Of a DNA stretch of 64,000 nucleotides, positions 12,939 through 22,611 are shown in pieces. The stretch is taken from positions 434,001-498,000 of the forward strand of contig NZ_FMCS01000005.1 of assembly GCF_900091435.1 (NCBI RefSeq). Direction: 5' to 3'. Each line of letters begins with the position of its first letter. Positions within the stretch are counted from its first letter, which is position 1. A program made the position numbers and the translations under genes. The notes below the pieces were generated by a model, which was given only the letters and a program-made list of their open reading frames with translations, was not told the origin of the DNA and did not search any database. Source of the stretch: Micromonospora chaiyaphumensis. Its GTDB lineage: Bacteria; Actinomycetota; Actinomycetes; Mycobacteriales; Micromonosporaceae.

Positions 12939-14885
12939 GTGGACGTGCCCCTGCCGCACCTCGACCGCCCCTTCGACTACCTGGTGCCCGACACCCTGGA
13001 CGCCGACGCCCGGCCCGGGGTGCGGGTGAAGGTCCGTTTCGCCGGCCAGCTCGTCGACGGCTGGCTGCTGGAGCGCGTGGCGGAGTCCGCGCACCCGAAG
13101 CTGGCGTACCTGGAGAAGGTCGTCTCCCCGGTTCCGGTGCTGGCGCCGGAGGTTGCCGCGCTGGCCCGCGCGGTGGCCGACCGCTACGCCGGCAGCCTCG
13201 CCGACGTGCTCCGGCTCGCCGTCCCGCCCCGGCACGCCCGCGTCGAGAAGGACGTGACGGCGACCGACGCGGCCCCCGCCGACGCCCCGCCGGCCGCGCC
13301 CGTGGACGGCGGCCCGAACGCCGCCGGGCCGGTCGACCCGCGCGGCTGGCGGGACTACCCGGCCGGGCCGGCGCTGCTGCGCGCGCTCACCGCCGGCCGT
13401 GCCCCCCGCGCCGTCTGGTCCGCGCTGCCCGGCGAGGACTGGGCCGACCGGTACGCCGACGCCGTGGCCGCCACCGTGGCCGGCGGCCGGGGCGCCGTGG
13501 TGGTGGTGGCCGACGCCCGGGACCTGGAGCGCCTGGACGCCGCCCTGACCGCCGTCCTCGGGCCGGGGCGGCACGCCTGCCTGTCCGCCGCGGCCGGACC
13601 GGCCCGCCGCTACCGCGCGTTCCTCGCGGCCCGCCGCGGCGACGTGCCCGTGGTGATCGGCACCCGGGCGGCCATGTTCGCCCCGGTCGAGCGGCTCGGC
13701 CTCGTGGCGATCTGGGACGACGGCGACGACCTGCACGCCGAGCCCCGGGCGCCCTACCCGCACGCCCGGGAGGTGCTGCTCACCCGCGCCCAGCTCGCCG
13801 GGGCCGCCGCCCTCGTCGGCGGCCACGCCCGCACCGCCGAGGCCCAGCTGCTGGTGGAGACCGGCTGGGCCCGCGAGGTGGTCGCCGACCGGGCGACCGT
13901 GCGGGCCCGGATGCCGGCCATCGCGCCGACGGGCGACGACCCGCACCTGGCCCGCGATCCCGGTGCCGCCTCCGCCCGGCTGCCCAGCCTGGCGTGGACC
14001 ACCGCCCGGGACGCGCTCCGCGCCGACCTGCCGGTGCTCGTGCAGGTGCCCCGCCGCGGCTACCTGCCCTCGGTGGCCTGCGCCGACTGCCGGGCCCCGG
14101 CCCGCTGCCCGCAGTGCGCCGGGCCGCTCGGCCTGCCCTCGGCCGAGGGGGTGCCCGCCTGCCGCTGGTGCGGCCGGGTCGCCGCCGCGTACGCCTGCCC
14201 CGAGTGCGGCGGGCGGCGGCTGCGGGCGTCGGTCACCGGCGCCCGGCGGACCGCCGAGGAGCTGGGCCGGGCCTTCCCGGGGGTACCCGTGCGCACCTCG
14301 GGGCGGGAGGAGGTGCTCGCGACCGTGCCGGGTGGCGCCGGCCTGGTGATCGCCACCCCCGGCGCGGAACCGGTCGCGGAGGGCGGCTACGGGGCGGTGC
14401 TGCTGCTCGACTCGTGGGCCCTGCTCACCCGGGCCGACCTGCGGGCCGGCGAGGAGGCGCTGCGGCGCTGGCTGGCCGCCGCCGCGCTGGCCCGGCCCGG
14501 GTCGGCCGGCGGCCGGGTCGTGGTGGTCGCCGACGGCGCCCTCGCGCCGGTGCAGGCGCTCCTGCGCTGGGACTCCGCCTGGTTCGCCACGCGGGAGCTG
14601 GCCGAGCGCCGCGAGCTGGGTTTCCCGCCGGCGGTGCGGATGGCCAGCGTCACCGGCGTGGCCGACGCGGTGGCGGACCTGCTGGCCGGCACCCGGCTGC
14701 CGGACGACGCCGAGGTGCTCGGCCCGGTGCCGGCCGACGAGGGACGGGAGCGGATGCTGGTCCGGGTGCCCCGGGCCCGCGCCGCCGCCCTGGCCGGTGC
14801 GCTGCACGCGGCCGCCGGGCAGCGCAGCGCCCGCAAGGCGGCCGACCCGGTGCGGCTCCAGATCGACCCGCTCAGCCTGTTCTGA
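12939..14885 (+). CDS. priA: Primosomal protein PriA, actinobacterial helicase-less form
   Basis: This is a replication-restart protein of 648 residues. The N-terminal DNA-binding region begins VPLPHLDRPFDYLVP, and eight cysteines in four CxxC pairs (about residues 384-425, CADC, CPQC, CRWC, CPEC) form the zinc-binding segment. The superfamily 2 helicase motifs are absent: no GxTGSGKT P-loop and no DEAH box (the region reads WDDGDDLH), a known trait of actinobacterial PriA. The start is uncertain. The frame remains open upstream, where VARVC resembles family N-termini, but no start codon lies there before metK; the GTG has no ribosome site and stands just after a hairpin. Confidence 0.88.
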   Translation: MDVPLPHLDRPFDYLVPDTLDADARPGVRVKVRFAGQLVDGWLLERVAESAHPKLAYLEKVVSPVPVLAPEVAALARAVADRYAGSLADVLRLAVPPRHARVEKDVTATDAAPADAPPAAPVDGGPNAAGPVDPRGWRDYPAGPALLRALTAGRAPRAVWSALPGEDWADRYADAVAATVAGGRGAVVVVADARDLERLDAALTAVLGPGRHACLSAAAGPARRYRAFLAARRGDVPVVIGTRAAMFAPVERLGLVAIWDDGDDLHAEPRAPYPHAREVLLTRAQLAGAAALVGGHARTAEAQLLVETGWAREVVADRATVRARMPAIAPTGDDPHLARDPGAASARLPSLAWTTARDALRADLPVLVQVPRRGYLPSVACADCRAPARCPQCAGPLGLPSAEGVPACRWCGRVAAAYACPECGGRRLRASVTGARRTAEELGRAFPGVPVRTSGREEVLATVPGGAGLVIATPGAEPVAEGGYGAVLLLDSWALLTRADLRAGEEALRRWLAAAALARPGSAGGRVVVVADGALAPVQALLRWDSAWFATRELAERRELGFPPAVRMASVTGVADAVADLLAGTRLPDDAEVLGPVPADEGRERMLVRVPRARAAALAGALHAAAGQRSARKAADPVRLQIDPLSLF

Positions 14886-14945
14886 GCCGGCCCGCCACCC
14901 GTGACGTGGCGCACCCGGGCCGTCGCGTACGGTCGTGAGCTGGGG

Positions 14946-14994
14946 TTTGCCGCACACCTCGTCCGGCAAATGGGTGGAAGACGCGTGATAGCAT
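14946..14994 (+). promoter_or_regulatory. Inverted repeat and candidate -10 upstream of the kinase/ParB-like fusion
   Basis: TTTGCCG (14946-14952) and CGGCAAA (14964-14970) form a 7-bp inverted repeat with an 11-base spacer, followed by TAGCAT at 14989-14994, a plausible -10. The whole 224-base priA-to-15110 gap is A/T-richer than nearby genes. A 63-codon frame at 14901-15092 in it does not look like a gene. Confidence 0.35.
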
Positions 14995-15109
14995 CGCCCG
15001 TCATGCCCAGGCGCACGACGGCTCCCGGGCGCGGCGCGGCGCAGGGGGTGCGTCGAGCCGACGCGGATTCGATGATGTCAATCAGCCGGTGATCAGGGGT
15101 GGACCAGTC

Positions 15110-16093
15110 GTGACCGTTCGTCAGTCGATCGTCTTCAACGGTGACCTCGGCAGCGGTAAGAGCACCGTTTCCGTCGAGATCGCCAAGCGGCTGGGGCTGC
15201 GCCGGGTCAGCGTCGGCGACCTCTACCGGGAGATGGCCCAGAAGCGGCAGATGACCGCCCTCCAGCTCAACCTGCACGCCGAGCTGGACCAGGCCGTCGA
15301 CGGCTACGTCGACCAGCTCCAGCGGGACATCGCCGCCTCCGGCGAGAGCCTGGTGATGGACAGCCGGCTGGCCTGGCACTTCTTCACCAACGCGCTCAAG
15401 GTGCACATGATCACCGAGCCGACGGAGGCGGCTCGGCGGGTTCTGGCCCGCCCGTCCGGCCCGGCCGAGAGCTACACCTCGCTGGAGGAGGCGAAGGCCA
15501 AGCTCCGCGAGCGCAGCGAGAGCGAGCGCGGCCGGTTCATCGTGCGCTACGGCGTCGACAAGGCCCGGCTGCGCAACTACGACCTGATCTGCGACACCAC
15601 CCGGGCCACCCCGGAGCAGGTGATCCAGCACGTCATCGACGTCTACGAGGGGCGGATCGGCGCGGACGTGCTCCGGGACGGCCAGCCGCTGCTGCTGCTC
15701 GACCCGGCCCGGGTCTACCCGACCGAGGACATCGCCACCCTGCGCGGGCTGTGGGACTCGGAGTTCGTCGGCGACGTGGCCGGGTCCGGCGACGAGGCCC
15801 TGGAGCCGCTGACCATCGGCTACACCGGCGAGTACTTCTTCGTGGTCGACGGTCACCGCCGGCTCAGCGCCGCCCTCCAGAGCGGCTTCCCGCTGGTCCC
15901 CGCCCGGCTGGTCGCCGAGGTCGACGAGCCCGTGGTCGGGGGGCTGAGCGCGGTCGACTTCTTTGCCGCCCAGGCCCGGCCCAGCCTGATCCACGACTGG
16001 GAGGCCGCGCACGGCCTCGCGCTGCCGCTGCCCGAGCACGCCCTGCTGGGCGGGGACGCGGTGCTGGCCGGGGAGCCGGGCACCGGCGCCTGA
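15110..16093 (+). CDS. P-loop (cytidylate-kinase-like) domain fused to ParB-like DGHRR domain
   Basis: The 327-residue product has two recognisable parts. Residues 1-175 resemble nucleoside monophosphate kinases of the cytidylate-kinase type: Walker A from Gly11 to Thr19 (NGDLGSGKST), a MDSRLAW strand near residue 83, and an Arg/Glu-rich LID-like stretch (LRERSESERGRF). Residues 185-290 read LLDPARVYPTED...GYTGEYFFVVDGHRRLSAALQ, with Asp247-Gly-His-Arg-Arg251 resembling the ParB/SbnI nuclease-fold motif. No helix-turn-helix follows. The GTG at 15110 is chosen over one at 15089. It lies alone between priA and a P450. The substrate is unknown: a nucleotide, a small amino-acid-like molecule or RNA are all possible. 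The fold calls are by eye. Confidence 0.6.
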   Translation: MTVRQSIVFNGDLGSGKSTVSVEIAKRLGLRRVSVGDLYREMAQKRQMTALQLNLHAELDQAVDGYVDQLQRDIAASGESLVMDSRLAWHFFTNALKVHMITEPTEAARRVLARPSGPAESYTSLEEAKAKLRERSESERGRFIVRYGVDKARLRNYDLICDTTRATPEQVIQHVIDVYEGRIGADVLRDGQPLLLLDPARVYPTEDIATLRGLWDSEFVGDVAGSGDEALEPLTIGYTGEYFFVVDGHRRLSAALQSGFPLVPARLVAEVDEPVVGGLSAVDFFAAQARPSLIHDWEAAHGLALPLPEHALLGGDAVLAGEPGTGA

Positions 16094-16179
16094 GCGCGCC
16101 GCCCCGGCGGGCCGGGGGATCGCCGGATCGGGCCGGCGGGAGCATGATGGAGGCTTCCGACGCCCGGGGAGGCCGAATC

Positions 16180-17511
16180 GTGGACCCTGCCGACGCCCTC
16201 GCCCTGCTGCTGTCCCCCCAGGGGCGGATAGACCCCTACCCGACCTACGAGCGGCTGCGTGGCCACGGCCCGGTGGTCCCGGCGGGGCCGGCGTTCCACC
16301 TGGTCACCGGCTACTCGGAGGCCGATGCGATCCTGCGGGACGCCCGGTTCGGGGTGATGGACGACGACCTGCGCGACCAGTTCCTCCCCGGCTGGCGGGA
16401 GAGCCCGGCGGTCGCCTCGATCTCCCGCTCGATGCTGCGCACCAACCCGCCCGACCACAGCCGGATGCGCCGGCTGGCCGCCGGCGCCTTCACCCCGCGC
16501 CGGATCGCCGCCATGCGCGACGTCGTGGAGGCGCAGGCCGACGAGCTGGTCGACCGGATGCTGGCCCGTGCCGGGGCGGGGGAGCCGGTCGACTTCATGG
16601 CCGAGTTCGCGTACCCCCTGCCGGTGGCGGTGATCTGCGCGCTGCTCGGCGTGCCGGCCGCGGACCGGCCGCTGTTCCGGCGCTGGGCCACCGACCTCAC
16701 CGGGGTCCTGGAGCCGGAGATCAGCCCGGACGAGCTGGCCCTCGCCGACCGGGGCGCCACCGAGCTGCGCGACTACTTCACCGACCTCGTAGCGGCCCGG
16801 CGGCGCGCCCCGGCCGACGACCTGACCACGGCCCTGGTGCAGGCCCACGACGCGGGCGGCCATAATTCGGCCTCCGCGCCGCCAGGCGGCGCTACGGACC
16901 GAATGAGGGCCGACGGCGACCGGCTCTCCGGCGACGAGCTGCTGTCGAACCTCGTCGTCCTGCTGGTGGCCGGCTTCGAGACCACCACCAACCTGCTCGG
17001 CAACGGCCTCGTGGTGCTGCTCGACCACCCGGCCGCGGCCGCGGCCCTGCGGGAGCACCCCGAGTTCGCCCCCGGCTACGTCGAGGAGCTGCTGCGCTAC
17101 GACTCGCCGGTGCAGCTCACCTCCCGGATGAGCACCGAACCCACCCGCTACGGCGGGGTGGACCTGCCCGCCGGGAGCTGGCTCATCGTGCTGCTCGGTG
17201 CGGCCAACCGGGATCCCGGCCGCTACCCGGAGCCGGCGCGGTTCGACCCCTGGCGCCCCCAGGTGCACCCGCTGTCCTTCGGCGCGGGTCCGCACTACTG
17301 CCTCGGCGCGGGCCTGGCCCGGCTGGAGGCGCAGGTCGCGTTCCCGCTGCTGCTGCGCCGGCTGCCCGGCCTCGCCCTGGCCGGGCCGGGCGAGCGGCGG
17401 ATCCGGCTCACCCTGCGCGGCTACGCCACCCTGCCGGTCACCGTCGGTGACGGGGCGTCGCGGGTCACCGATCGCGGTACGCCGGCCGGGGCGACCGGAT
17501 CGACTCCGTAG
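16180..17511 (+). CDS. Cytochrome P450 with an in-frame palindromic insert
   Basis: This is a soluble class I bacterial P450 of 443 residues. It has the I-helix oxygen-binding motif [11 protein letters not shown], the K-helix ExxR in EELLRYDSP and the haem loop [10 protein letters not shown] with Cys374 as the iron ligand. Redox partners are not nearby and the substrate cannot be told. The GTG at 16180 follows GGGGAGG by 7 bases; ATGs at 16144 and 16147 have poorer spacing. Residues 226-244 ([19 protein letters not shown]) interrupt the usual loop before the I helix and are encoded by a 56-base imperfect palindrome. The TAG stop at 17509-17511 forms part of a possible TAGACT -10 for def. Confidence 0.9.
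   Translation: MDPADALALLLSPQGRIDPYPTYERLRGHGPVVPAGPAFHLVTGYSEADAILRDARFGVMDDDLRDQFLPGWRESPAVASISRSMLRTNPPDHSRMRRLAAGAFTPRRIAAMRDVVEAQADELVDRMLARAGAGEPVDFMAEFAYPLPVAVICALLGVPAADRPLFRRWATDLTGVLEPEISPDELALADRGATELRDYFTDLVAARRRAPADDLTTALVQAHDAGGHNSASAPPGGATDRMRADGDRLSGDELLSNLVVLLVAGFETTTNLLGNGLVVLLDHPAAAAALREHPEFAPGYVEELLRYDSPVQLTSRMSTEPTRYGGVDLPAGSWLIVLLGAANRDPGRYPEPARFDPWRPQVHPLSFGAGPHYCLGAGLARLEAQVAFPLLLRRLPGLALAGPGERRIRLTLRGYATLPVTVGDGASRVTDRGTPAGATGSTP
16857..16912. repeat. Palindromic element inserted in-frame in P450 gene
   Basis: Left arm 16857-16883 (ending CGCCGCC) and right arm 16885-16912 (beginning GGCGGCG) are imperfect reverse complements centred on A16884: about 20 of 27 positions pair, including CGGCC at both outer ends, ATTCGG/CCGAAT and CGCCGCC/GGCGGCG. 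Codons in it (CAT AAT TCG, ACG GAC CGA ATG AGG) are unlike the surrounding gene. Inserted sequence is 19 codons, so frame is kept with no stop. Confidence 0.75.
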
Positions 17512-17553
17512 ACTGGTACGGCACCACCCGTCCCAGACAAGGAGCCACTCCGC

Positions 17554-18114
17554 GTGACCGTCCAGCCCATCCGTCTGTTCGGCGATCCGGTGCTGCGCAC
17601 GCCGGCCGACCCGGTGGTCGACTTCGACGCCGAGCTGCGCAAGCTCATCGCCGACCTGACCGACACGATGCGCGAGCAGAGCGGCGCCGGCCTGGCTGCG
17701 CCCCAGCTCGGGGTGGGCCTGCGGGTGTTCACCTTCGACGTCGACGACGTCCTCGGCCACCTGGTCAACCCGGTGCTGGAGTTCCCCGACGAGGAGGAGC
17801 AGGACGGCCCGGAGGGCTGCCTGTCCATCCCGGGGCTCTATTTCGACACGAAGCGCCGGCAGAACGTGATCGCCAAGGGCTTCAACGGCTACGGCGACCC
17901 GCTGCAGATCGTCGGCACCGGCCTCATGGCCCGCTGCGTGCAGCACGAGACCGACCACCTCGACGGCGTGCTCTTCGTCGACCGGCTCGACCCGGCCGGC
18001 CGCAAGGAGGCCATGAAGGCGATCCGCCAGGCCGAGTGGTACGACGAGGCCGCCCCGCCCACCGTCAAGCTCAGCCCGCACGCCGCCGGCAACCCCTTCG
18101 GCCTGGGGCGGTGA
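17554..18114 (+). CDS. def: Peptide deformylase
   Basis: This metal (Fe2+) enzyme removes the N-formyl group from new proteins. The 186-residue product has all three motifs: GAGLAAPQ (44-51), EGCLS (87-91) with metal ligand Cys89, and HETDH (131-135) with His131, His135 and catalytic Glu132. The GTG has AAGGAG 9 bases upstream. A TAGACT at 17509-17514 may be its -10, giving a leader of about 30 bases. It is followed by fmt, which adds the formyl group the deformylase removes; the two genes nearly overlap. Confidence 0.96.
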   Translation: MTVQPIRLFGDPVLRTPADPVVDFDAELRKLIADLTDTMREQSGAGLAAPQLGVGLRVFTFDVDDVLGHLVNPVLEFPDEEEQDGPEGCLSIPGLYFDTKRRQNVIAKGFNGYGDPLQIVGTGLMARCVQHETDHLDGVLFVDRLDPAGRKEAMKAIRQAEWYDEAAPPTVKLSPHAAGNPFGLGR

Positions 18115-18119
18115 CCCGG

Positions 18120-19046
18120 ATGCGCCTGGTCTTCGCCGGCACGCCGGCCGTCGCCGTGCCCGCGCTGGACGCCATCGCCGCCTCCGGTCACGAGCTGCTC
18201 GCCGTGGTCACCCGCCCCGACGCGCCCGCCGGCCGGGGGAGGGGTCTGGTTCGTTCCCCGGTCGGGGCGTGGGCCGACGCGCACGGTATCGAGGTGCTCA
18301 CCCCGGCGCGGCCGCGCGAGCCCGAGTTCCTCGACCGGCTGCGCGAGCTGGCCCCGGACTGCGTGCCGGTGGTCGCCTACGGCGCGCTGGTGCCGCCGGC
18401 GGCGCTGGAGATCCCCCGGCTCGGCTGGATCAACCTGCACTTCTCGCTGCTGCCCGCCTGGCGTGGCGCGGCACCCGTGCAGCACGCCGTGCTGCACGGC
18501 GACGAGCTGACCGGGGCCAGCGTCTTCCAGTTGGAGGAGGGCCTGGACACCGGCCCCGTCTACGGCACCGTGACCGACGAGGTGCGGCCCGCCGACACCT
18601 CCGGGGACCTGCTGGAGCGGCTCGCCCACTCGGGCGCCGGGCTGCTGGTGGCCGTGCTCGACGCGCTGGCGGCCGGCACGGCCCGGGCCGAGCCGCAGCC
18701 GGCCGACGGGGTCTCCCTCGCGCCGAAGCTCAGCGTCGAGGACGCCCGCGTCCGCTGGGCCGACCCGGCCTTCGCGGTGGACCGCCGCATCCGCGCCTGC
18801 ACCCCGGCGCCCGGCCCGTGGACGACCTTCCGCGGCGACCGGGTCAAGCTCGGCCCGGTCATCGCGGTAGCCAACGGCCCGGAGCTGAAGCCCGGCGAGC
18901 TGCTGGTGGAGAAGTCCCGCGTGCTGGCCGGCACGGGCACCGTCCCGGTGCAGCTCGGCGAGGTGCGCGCGGCCGGCAAGAGGGCCATGTCGGCCGGCGA
19001 CTGGGCGCGCGGCGCCCGGGTCGCCGCCGGCGAGGTGCTCGCGTGA
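18120..19046 (+). CDS. fmt: Methionyl-tRNA formyltransferase
   Basis: Fmt uses 10-formyl-tetrahydrofolate to formylate initiator Met-tRNA. The 308-residue product begins [18 protein letters not shown], has the hydrolase/transferase core [16 protein letters not shown] with catalytic Asn and His, the active-site Asp in [10 protein letters not shown] and a C-terminal OB-like tRNA-binding domain (from about 205). An upstream GTG at 18111 overlaps the def stop and would add three residues; ATG 18120 matches relatives better. The 3' end overlaps rsmB (GTGA), so def-fmt-rsmB form one operon. Confidence 0.96.
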   Translation: MRLVFAGTPAVAVPALDAIAASGHELLAVVTRPDAPAGRGRGLVRSPVGAWADAHGIEVLTPARPREPEFLDRLRELAPDCVPVVAYGALVPPAALEIPRLGWINLHFSLLPAWRGAAPVQHAVLHGDELTGASVFQLEEGLDTGPVYGTVTDEVRPADTSGDLLERLAHSGAGLLVAVLDALAAGTARAEPQPADGVSLAPKLSVEDARVRWADPAFAVDRRIRACTPAPGPWTTFRGDRVKLGPVIAVANGPELKPGELLVEKSRVLAGTGTVPVQLGEVRAAGKRAMSAGDWARGARVAAGEVLA

Positions 19047-20608
19047 CCGGGCCCTCCGAGCCCGGGCGTTTCTCCGACGGTCCGCGCGGCGGCCGTTCCG
19101 GCGACGCCGGGCGGTTCACGGGCGGCGACGGGTCCCGCGAACGCGGCCGGCCGGAGCGCGGCGACCGTCCCGCGCGCCGGGGTGACGGGCCGCCGCGCGA
19201 GGGGCGCTTCGGCGCCGACCGCCGTGGCGGCGCACGGCGGCCGGCCCGGCCGGCCGTGGACCTGCCCCGGCACGTCGCCTACCAGGCGATCGCCGCGGTG
19301 CACCGGGACGACGCGTACGCCAACCTGGTGCTGCCCGCGATGCTCCGCGACGAGGGGCTGACCGGCCGGGACGCCGCCTTCGCCACCGAGCTGACCTACG
19401 GCACGCTGCGCCACACCGGCACCCTGGACGCGATCATCGCCGACGCGGCCGGCCGGGACGTGCAGCGGATCGACCCGCCGGTGCGGGACGCGCTGCGGCT
19501 CGGGACCTACCAGCTCCTGCACACCCGGGTGCCGGCGCACGCGGCCGTGTCGTCCACGGTGGACCTGGTCCGGACCGTCGGGCCCGGCGCCACCGGGTTC
19601 GCCAACGCGGTGCTCCGCGAGGTGGCCGGCCGGGACATCGACGGTTGGGTGGCCAAGCTCGCCCCGTCCGAGGAGACCGACCCCATCGGCCACCTGGCGC
19701 TGGCGTACAGCCATCCGCAGTGGATCGTCCGGGCCTTCGCCGAGGCGCTCGGCGGCGACCTGCGCGAGACCGCCCGGCTGCTCATCGAGGACAACGAGCG
19801 CCCGCCCGTGCACCTGTGCGCCCGGCCGGGGCTGGCCGACCCGGTGGCGCTGGCCGACGAGGTCGGCGGGGCTCCGGGCGCCTTCTCGCCGTACGCGGTC
19901 TACCTGGCCGGCGGCGCGCCGGGTGAGCTGGCGGCGGTGACCGAGGGGCGCGCCCACGTCCAGGACGAGGGCTCCCAGCTCGTGGCGAACGCCCTCGCGG
20001 TGGCGCCGCTGGACGGCCCGGACGGCCGCTGGCTCGACCTGTGCGCCGGTCCGGGTGGCAAGGCCGGCCTGCTCGGCGCCCTGGCCGCGGAGCGCGGCGC
20101 CCGGCTCACCGCGGTCGAGGTCGCCGAGCACCGCGCCCGGCTGGTCGCCCAGGCCACCCGGGGCCTGCCGGTCGCCGTGGTGAACACCGACGGACGCACG
20201 GTCGGTGCCGATCCGAAGCTGCCCGAGGGGCACTTCGACCGGGTGCTGGTCGACGCGCCCTGCACCGGCCTCGGCTCGCTGCGCCGGCGGCCCGAGTCGC
20301 GCTGGCGCCGCCAGCCCTCGGACCTGCCGCCGCTGACCCGGTTGCAGCGGGAGCTGCTCACCGCCGCGCTGCGGGCGGTCCGGCCCGGTGGCCTGGTCGC
20401 CTACGTGACCTGCTCGCCGCACACGGTGGAGACGCACGTGACGGTGACCGAGGCGTCGCGCCGGTGCGGCTTCCCGGTCGACTTCGTCGACGCCCGCCCG
20501 CTGCTGCCGGCCGGCATGCCCGGGTTGGGCGACGGCCCCACGGTCCAGCTGTGGCCGCAGCGGCACGGCACGGACGCGATGTTCCTGGCGGTGCTGCGCA
20601 AGGGCTGA
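19043..20608 (+). CDS. rsmB: 16S rRNA m5C967 methyltransferase (RsmB/Sun)
   Basis: RsmB methylates a cytosine in helix 31 of 16S rRNA with SAM. The 521 residues comprise a disordered Arg/Gly/Asp-rich N-terminal tail (about 1-72), a NusB-like RNA-binding domain (about 73-210) and a Rossmann methyltransferase with motif [13 protein letters not shown], motif IV DAPC (Cys407) and motif VI TCS (Cys457), the two catalytic cysteines of m5C enzymes. The GTG start overlaps the fmt stop by 4 bases. The tail is longer and more repetitive than the minimum for the family and could be an RNA-binding extension. Confidence 0.93.
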   Translation: MTGPSEPGRFSDGPRGGRSGDAGRFTGGDGSRERGRPERGDRPARRGDGPPREGRFGADRRGGARRPARPAVDLPRHVAYQAIAAVHRDDAYANLVLPAMLRDEGLTGRDAAFATELTYGTLRHTGTLDAIIADAAGRDVQRIDPPVRDALRLGTYQLLHTRVPAHAAVSSTVDLVRTVGPGATGFANAVLREVAGRDIDGWVAKLAPSEETDPIGHLALAYSHPQWIVRAFAEALGGDLRETARLLIEDNERPPVHLCARPGLADPVALADEVGGAPGAFSPYAVYLAGGAPGELAAVTEGRAHVQDEGSQLVANALAVAPLDGPDGRWLDLCAGPGGKAGLLGALAAERGARLTAVEVAEHRARLVAQATRGLPVAVVNTDGRTVGADPKLPEGHFDRVLVDAPCTGLGSLRRRPESRWRRQPSDLPPLTRLQRELLTAALRAVRPGGLVAYVTCSPHTVETHVTVTEASRRCGFPVDFVDARPLLPAGMPGLGDGPTVQLWPQRHGTDAMFLAVLRKG

Positions 20609-20651
20609 GCGCTTACGCGGCCGACGGGCCGAATGTCCACAGGTGAACCCA

Positions 20652-20682
20652 AAAGCGGGACCGGCGACGCCGGTCCCGCTTT
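20652..20682 (+). terminator. Terminator after rsmB
   Basis: AAAGCGGGACCGGC at 20652-20665 pairs perfectly with 20669-20682 across a 3-base loop and ends in CTTTGTG. It closes the def-fmt-rsmB operon. Confidence 0.85.
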
Positions 20683-20683
20683 G

Positions 20684-20726
20684 TGTCATGTGACATCCCC
20701 GTTGACTCTTACATTGATACATGTAA
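20684..20726 (+). promoter_or_regulatory. Operator-like palindromes and promoter region of the M28 peptidase
   Basis: TGTCA-TG-TGACA (20684-20695) and TTACAT-N6-ATGTAA (20709-20726) are two short inverted repeats in an unusually A/T-rich pocket. TTGACT at 20702-20707 is a good -35, with TAACTG at 20724-20729 as a poor -10 candidate 16 bases on. The second repeat would sit between and over these elements, as expected of a repressor site. Confidence 0.4.
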
Positions 20727-20825
20727 CTGTCCGAGCACCGGTCCGCCGACGCCGGGGCTCCCACCGGGGCCCACGGGTCGCGCCACCCCGCCAGCACGTC
20801 CCGCCGACCCCCACGAGGAGTCTCC

Positions 20826-22568
20826 ATGAGACGCAGAACGCCGACCGCGGGCCTCGCGCTCGCCCTCTTCGCCGCCGTGACGGCGACCCTGGCCGCCCCC
20901 GCACCGGCCGGCGCCGCCCCCGCGCCCGTCAGCGCCGCCCCCGCGCTCGCCGCCGCCGCGCCGGACATCTCGGTGACCAACGTCCAGGCCCACCTCACCC
21001 AGCTCAACAGCATCGCCACCAGCAACGGCGGCAACCGGCGGGCCGGCTCGGCGGGCTACACCGCCTCGGTCAGCTACGTGAAGGCCAAGCTCCAGGCCGC
21101 CGGCTACACGGTCACCGAGCAGTACTGCTCCGCGTGCACCTACCCGTCGAACAACCTGATCGCCGAGTGGCCGCAGGGCCCCGCCGACCAGGTGGTCATG
21201 TTCGGCGCGCACCTGGACAGCGTCTCCGCCGGCCCGGGCATCAACGACAACGGCTCCGGCTCGGCCACCCTGCTGGAGAACGCGCTGGTCCTCGCCCAGC
21301 AGAACCCGAGCATGACCAAGCGGGTCCGCTTCGCCTGGTGGACCGACGAGGAGCAGGGCCTCAACGGCTCGGAGTTCTACGTCAACTCGCTCAGCGCCAC
21401 CCAGCGCGGCTACATCAAGGGCTACTACAACTTCGACATGGTCGGCTCGACCAACGGTGGCTACTTCATCAACCGGCTCACCTCCACCACGGCGGCGCCC
21501 CTGAAGGCGTACTGGGACTCGCTGAGCCTCCAGCCGGAGGAGAACGTCGAGGGCCAGGGCCGCTCCGACGACTACTCCTTCCAGCAGGCCGGCATCCCCA
21601 CCTCCGGCTACGCGGCCGGCGCCAGCGCCCGCAAGACCACCGCCCAGGCCGCCAAGTGGGGCGGCACGGCCAACTCCGCGTACGACTCCTGCTACCACCG
21701 CTCCTGCGACACGACCAGCAACATCAGCGCGACGGTGCTCAACCGCAGCGCCGACGGTGTGGCGTACGCGATCTGGCAGCTCGCGGTCGGCGGCGGCACC
21801 CCCACCAACGACTTCTCCGTCGCGGTGAGCCCCACCTCGGGCAGCGTGGCCCGGGGCGGCTCCACCACGGCCACGGTCAGCACCGCCACCACCAGCGGCA
21901 GCGCCCAGACGGTCAGCCTGTCGGCCACGGGCGCCCCGAGCGGGGTGACGGTGAGCTTCAGCCCGTCCTCGGTCACCTCGGGCGGCTCGGCCACCATGAC
22001 GGTCACCGCCTCCGCGACGGCCACCACCGGCACCTTCACCGTCACGGTCACCGGCACCGGCTCGGTCACCCGCAGCGCCGGCTACACCCTCACGGTGACC
22101 GGCACCGGCGGCTGCACCGGCGGCCAGCTCATCGCCAACAGCAGCTTCGAGTCGGGCAGCACCTCGTGGACGGCCACCTCGGGCGTGGTCACGAACTCGT
22201 CGAGCCAGGCGGCCCGGACCGGCTCCTACAAGGCCTGGCTGGACGGCTACGGCAGCACCCACACGGACACGCTGTCGCAGTCGGTGAGCATCCCGGCCGG
22301 GTGCGCCAGCTACACCCTGTCGTTCTGGCTGCACATCGACACGGCCGAGACCACCACGAGCACCGCGTACGACAAGCTGACCGTGCAGGTCGGCTCGACC
22401 ACCCTCGCGACGTACTCGAACCTCAACGCGGCGAGCGGTTACGCGCAGCGCAGCTTCAACCTGGCCGCGTACGCCGGGCAGACCGTCACGCTGAAGTGGA
22501 CCGGGGTCGAGGACGCCTCGCTCCAGACCAGCTTCGTCGTCGACGACGTGACGCTCCAGGTCGGCTGA
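20826..22568 (+). CDS. Secreted M28 zinc aminopeptidase with C-terminal binding modules
   Basis: This is an exported leucine-type aminopeptidase of the M28A (Streptomyces griseus) group, 580 residues. A signal peptide (about 1-30, MRRR then a hydrophobic core and AxA site) is followed by the catalytic domain to about 315: zinc ligands His129 (GAHLDS), Asp141 (GINDNGSG), Glu176 with neighbouring catalytic Glu175 ([11 protein letters not shown]), Asp204 (NFDMVGS) and His291 (CYHRSCD). Next come a Ser/Thr/Gly-rich beta-sandwich domain (about 325-430) and a C-terminal jelly-roll module (about 435-580). The ATG has GAGGAG upstream. It probably serves peptide scavenging; the modules may hold it to a surface or polymer. 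Confidence 0.9.
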   Translation: MRRRTPTAGLALALFAAVTATLAAPAPAGAAPAPVSAAPALAAAAPDISVTNVQAHLTQLNSIATSNGGNRRAGSAGYTASVSYVKAKLQAAGYTVTEQYCSACTYPSNNLIAEWPQGPADQVVMFGAHLDSVSAGPGINDNGSGSATLLENALVLAQQNPSMTKRVRFAWWTDEEQGLNGSEFYVNSLSATQRGYIKGYYNFDMVGSTNGGYFINRLTSTTAAPLKAYWDSLSLQPEENVEGQGRSDDYSFQQAGIPTSGYAAGASARKTTAQAAKWGGTANSAYDSCYHRSCDTTSNISATVLNRSADGVAYAIWQLAVGGGTPTNDFSVAVSPTSGSVARGGSTTATVSTATTSGSAQTVSLSATGAPSGVTVSFSPSSVTSGGSATMTVTASATATTGTFTVTVTGTGSVTRSAGYTLTVTGTGGCTGGQLIANSSFESGSTSWTATSGVVTNSSSQAARTGSYKAWLDGYGSTHTDTLSQSVSIPAGCASYTLSFWLHIDTAETTTSTAYDKLTVQVGSTTLATYSNLNAASGYAQRSFNLAAYAGQTVTLKWTGVEDASLQTSFVVDDVTLQVG

Positions 22569-22574
22569 GCGACC

Positions 22575-22608
22575 CGGGCGGGGTGGGCCCGCGGGCCCGC
22601 CCCGCCCG
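22575..22608. terminator. Bidirectional terminator between M28 gene and lipoprotein gene
   Basis: CGGGCGGGGTGGGCCCG (22575-22591) and 22592-22608 are complementary over 17 positions with one G-T type mismatch; the innermost pairs must open as a loop. It lies between converging genes. Confidence 0.75.
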
Positions 22609-22611
22609 CGC

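Noticed and set aside
12939..14885. Loss of helicase motifs in PriA as a novelty
   Set aside because: Absence of Walker A and DEAH motifs is an established property of actinobacterial PriA proteins.
14901..15092. 63-codon frame between priA and the kinase/ParB-like gene
   Set aside because: Poor third-position G/C bias, no ribosome site and no recognisable sequence; it overlaps a promoter-like palindrome.
15110..17511. Secondary-metabolite cluster around the P450
   Set aside because: Flanking genes are core functions (priA, def, fmt); no synthase, tailoring or resistance genes are present.
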